Source: Spirochaetota bacterium
Lineage (GTDB): Bacteria > Spirochaetota > JAGLSM01 > JAKPMW01
DNA: 6,600 bases
Direction of reading: 5' to 3'
Assembly: GCA_029548715.1 (NCBI GenBank)
Contig: JAKPMW010000298.1
Coordinates: forward strand, 1-6,600
Position numbers and translations under genes: made by a program. Positions within the stretch are counted from its first letter, which is position 1. The number at the start of each line of letters is the position of its first letter. Below, piece after piece: positions 6,328 through 6,600 of this stretch. The notes below the pieces were generated by a model. That model made no database searches. It was given only the letters and a program-made list of their open reading frames with translations, and was not told where the DNA came from.

Positions 6328-6504
6328 CTGACCACAAAAGGCCCGCCCACCTGCTGCAGATTCCGGACGGTCTCCAGTCTGTCCCGCTTCCGGTACGAGT
6401 ATCCCGGATTCGGCTCATGCCGCTTGTCGACCCAAACCAGTCCCCCGGATGTAAACGGGAGCGGCGTATCATCCACCGCCCCCCAGAAAATGCGTACCAA
6501 AACC

Positions 6505-6600
6505 TCAGTTGGTATCGCGCCCGGTGTAAAACTCGGCCCAGATCGGATAATGATCGGAGAGGGCAGCTTCCGTCCCGGCTGTGGTCGATGTTCCCTCAAG
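6505..6600 (-). CDS. 3' end of a second DNase I-like nuclease gene (partial, cut by the window)
   Basis: The last 31 codons and stop of a gene entering from the right edge. The visible peptide includes SDHYPIWAEF and ends YTGRDTN, matching the C-terminus of the neighbouring nuclease at all but two residues (Thr to Ser and Gly to Ala). It therefore carries the Asp-His pair that completes an EEP active site. The gene lies in tandem with, and upstream of, the nuclease at 4718-6139. Only the C-terminus is visible, so its N-terminal domain, signal peptide and completeness are unknown. Confidence 0.85.
   Translation of the reverse strand, partial: LEGTSTTAGTEAALSDHYPIWAEFYTGRDTN
6505..6600 (-). 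repeat. Copy 2 of a duplicated nuclease 3' end
   Basis: This is the partner of the segment at 4718-4813, in the same orientation and about 1.7 kb apart. The repeat probably extends beyond the window edge. Direct repeats of this kind could recombine to delete or amplify one gene copy. Confidence 0.9.

Larger units (their letters stand above)
6140..6504 (-). other. 365-bp region between the two nuclease genes
   Basis: This stretch holds the 3' flank and terminator of the upstream paralogue, then the promoter and leader of the gene at 4718-6139. A - strand frame stays open from the paralogue's 3' end to a TAA at 6275-6273. Its only reasonable starts are a GTG at 6476 or an earlier TTG, with poor ribosome binding sites, and its end runs through the terminator hairpin, so I do not call it a gene. 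An inverted repeat GGTAT (6251-6255) / ATACC (6264-6268) overlaps the predicted promoter. The part proximal to the terminator and promoter is clearly more AT-rich than the coding regions. Confidence 0.5.

Noticed and set aside
1..6600. CRISPR array, tRNA, rRNA, insertion sequence or prophage
   Set aside because: I saw no regularly spaced repeats, no tRNA-like cloverleaf, no rRNA sequence, and no transposase, integrase or phage gene on either strand.

Overview
This window is a bacterial phosphate-acquisition locus, GC-rich by eye. It probably comes from a Gram-negative (diderm) organism. Two predicted lipoproteins, a PhoB-type Pho box and a complete Pst transporter support that. The exact phylum cannot be read from the sequence; serine-rich linkers and a relaxed lipobox would fit a spirochaete, but this is only a guess.

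Layout. Positions 1-21 hold the first seven codons of a gene on the - strand (MTERILV), whose start resembles an OmpR/PhoB-type response regulator. A divergent intergenic region follows (22-179). It contains a well-formed Pho box (71-88: two 7-mers, 11 bp apart) and a stem-loop in the presumed leader. Positions 180-4509 hold the + strand operon pstS-pstC-pstA-pstB-phoU. The first three genes are joined by ATGA stop/start overlaps. A 124-bp spacer with a perfect GC hairpin separates pstA from pstB, and phoU follows pstB by 20 bp. Downstream, in convergent orientation, is a 473-residue secreted lipoprotein (4718-6139, - strand). It has a beta-rich N-terminal domain, a polyserine linker and a DNase I-like endonuclease/exonuclease/phosphatase (EEP) domain with its expected active-site residues. 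It ends at a strong intrinsic terminator. At the right edge (6505-6600, - strand) lies the last 31 codons of a near-identical paralogue, so the nuclease genes form a tandem array of at least two.

How it may fit together. PstS binds phosphate outside the inner membrane, PstC and PstA form the channel, PstB supplies ATP hydrolysis, and PhoU reports transporter state to the Pho two-component system. The neighbouring secreted nucleases could release phosphate-bearing products from extracellular DNA. That link is an inference from gene neighbourhood: no convincing Pho box lies upstream of the nuclease gene.

The pst operon itself is ordinary. The parts most worth a second look are the duplicated nuclease lipoproteins beside it, the pstA-pstB spacer, and the divergent regulator start sharing the Pho-box region.
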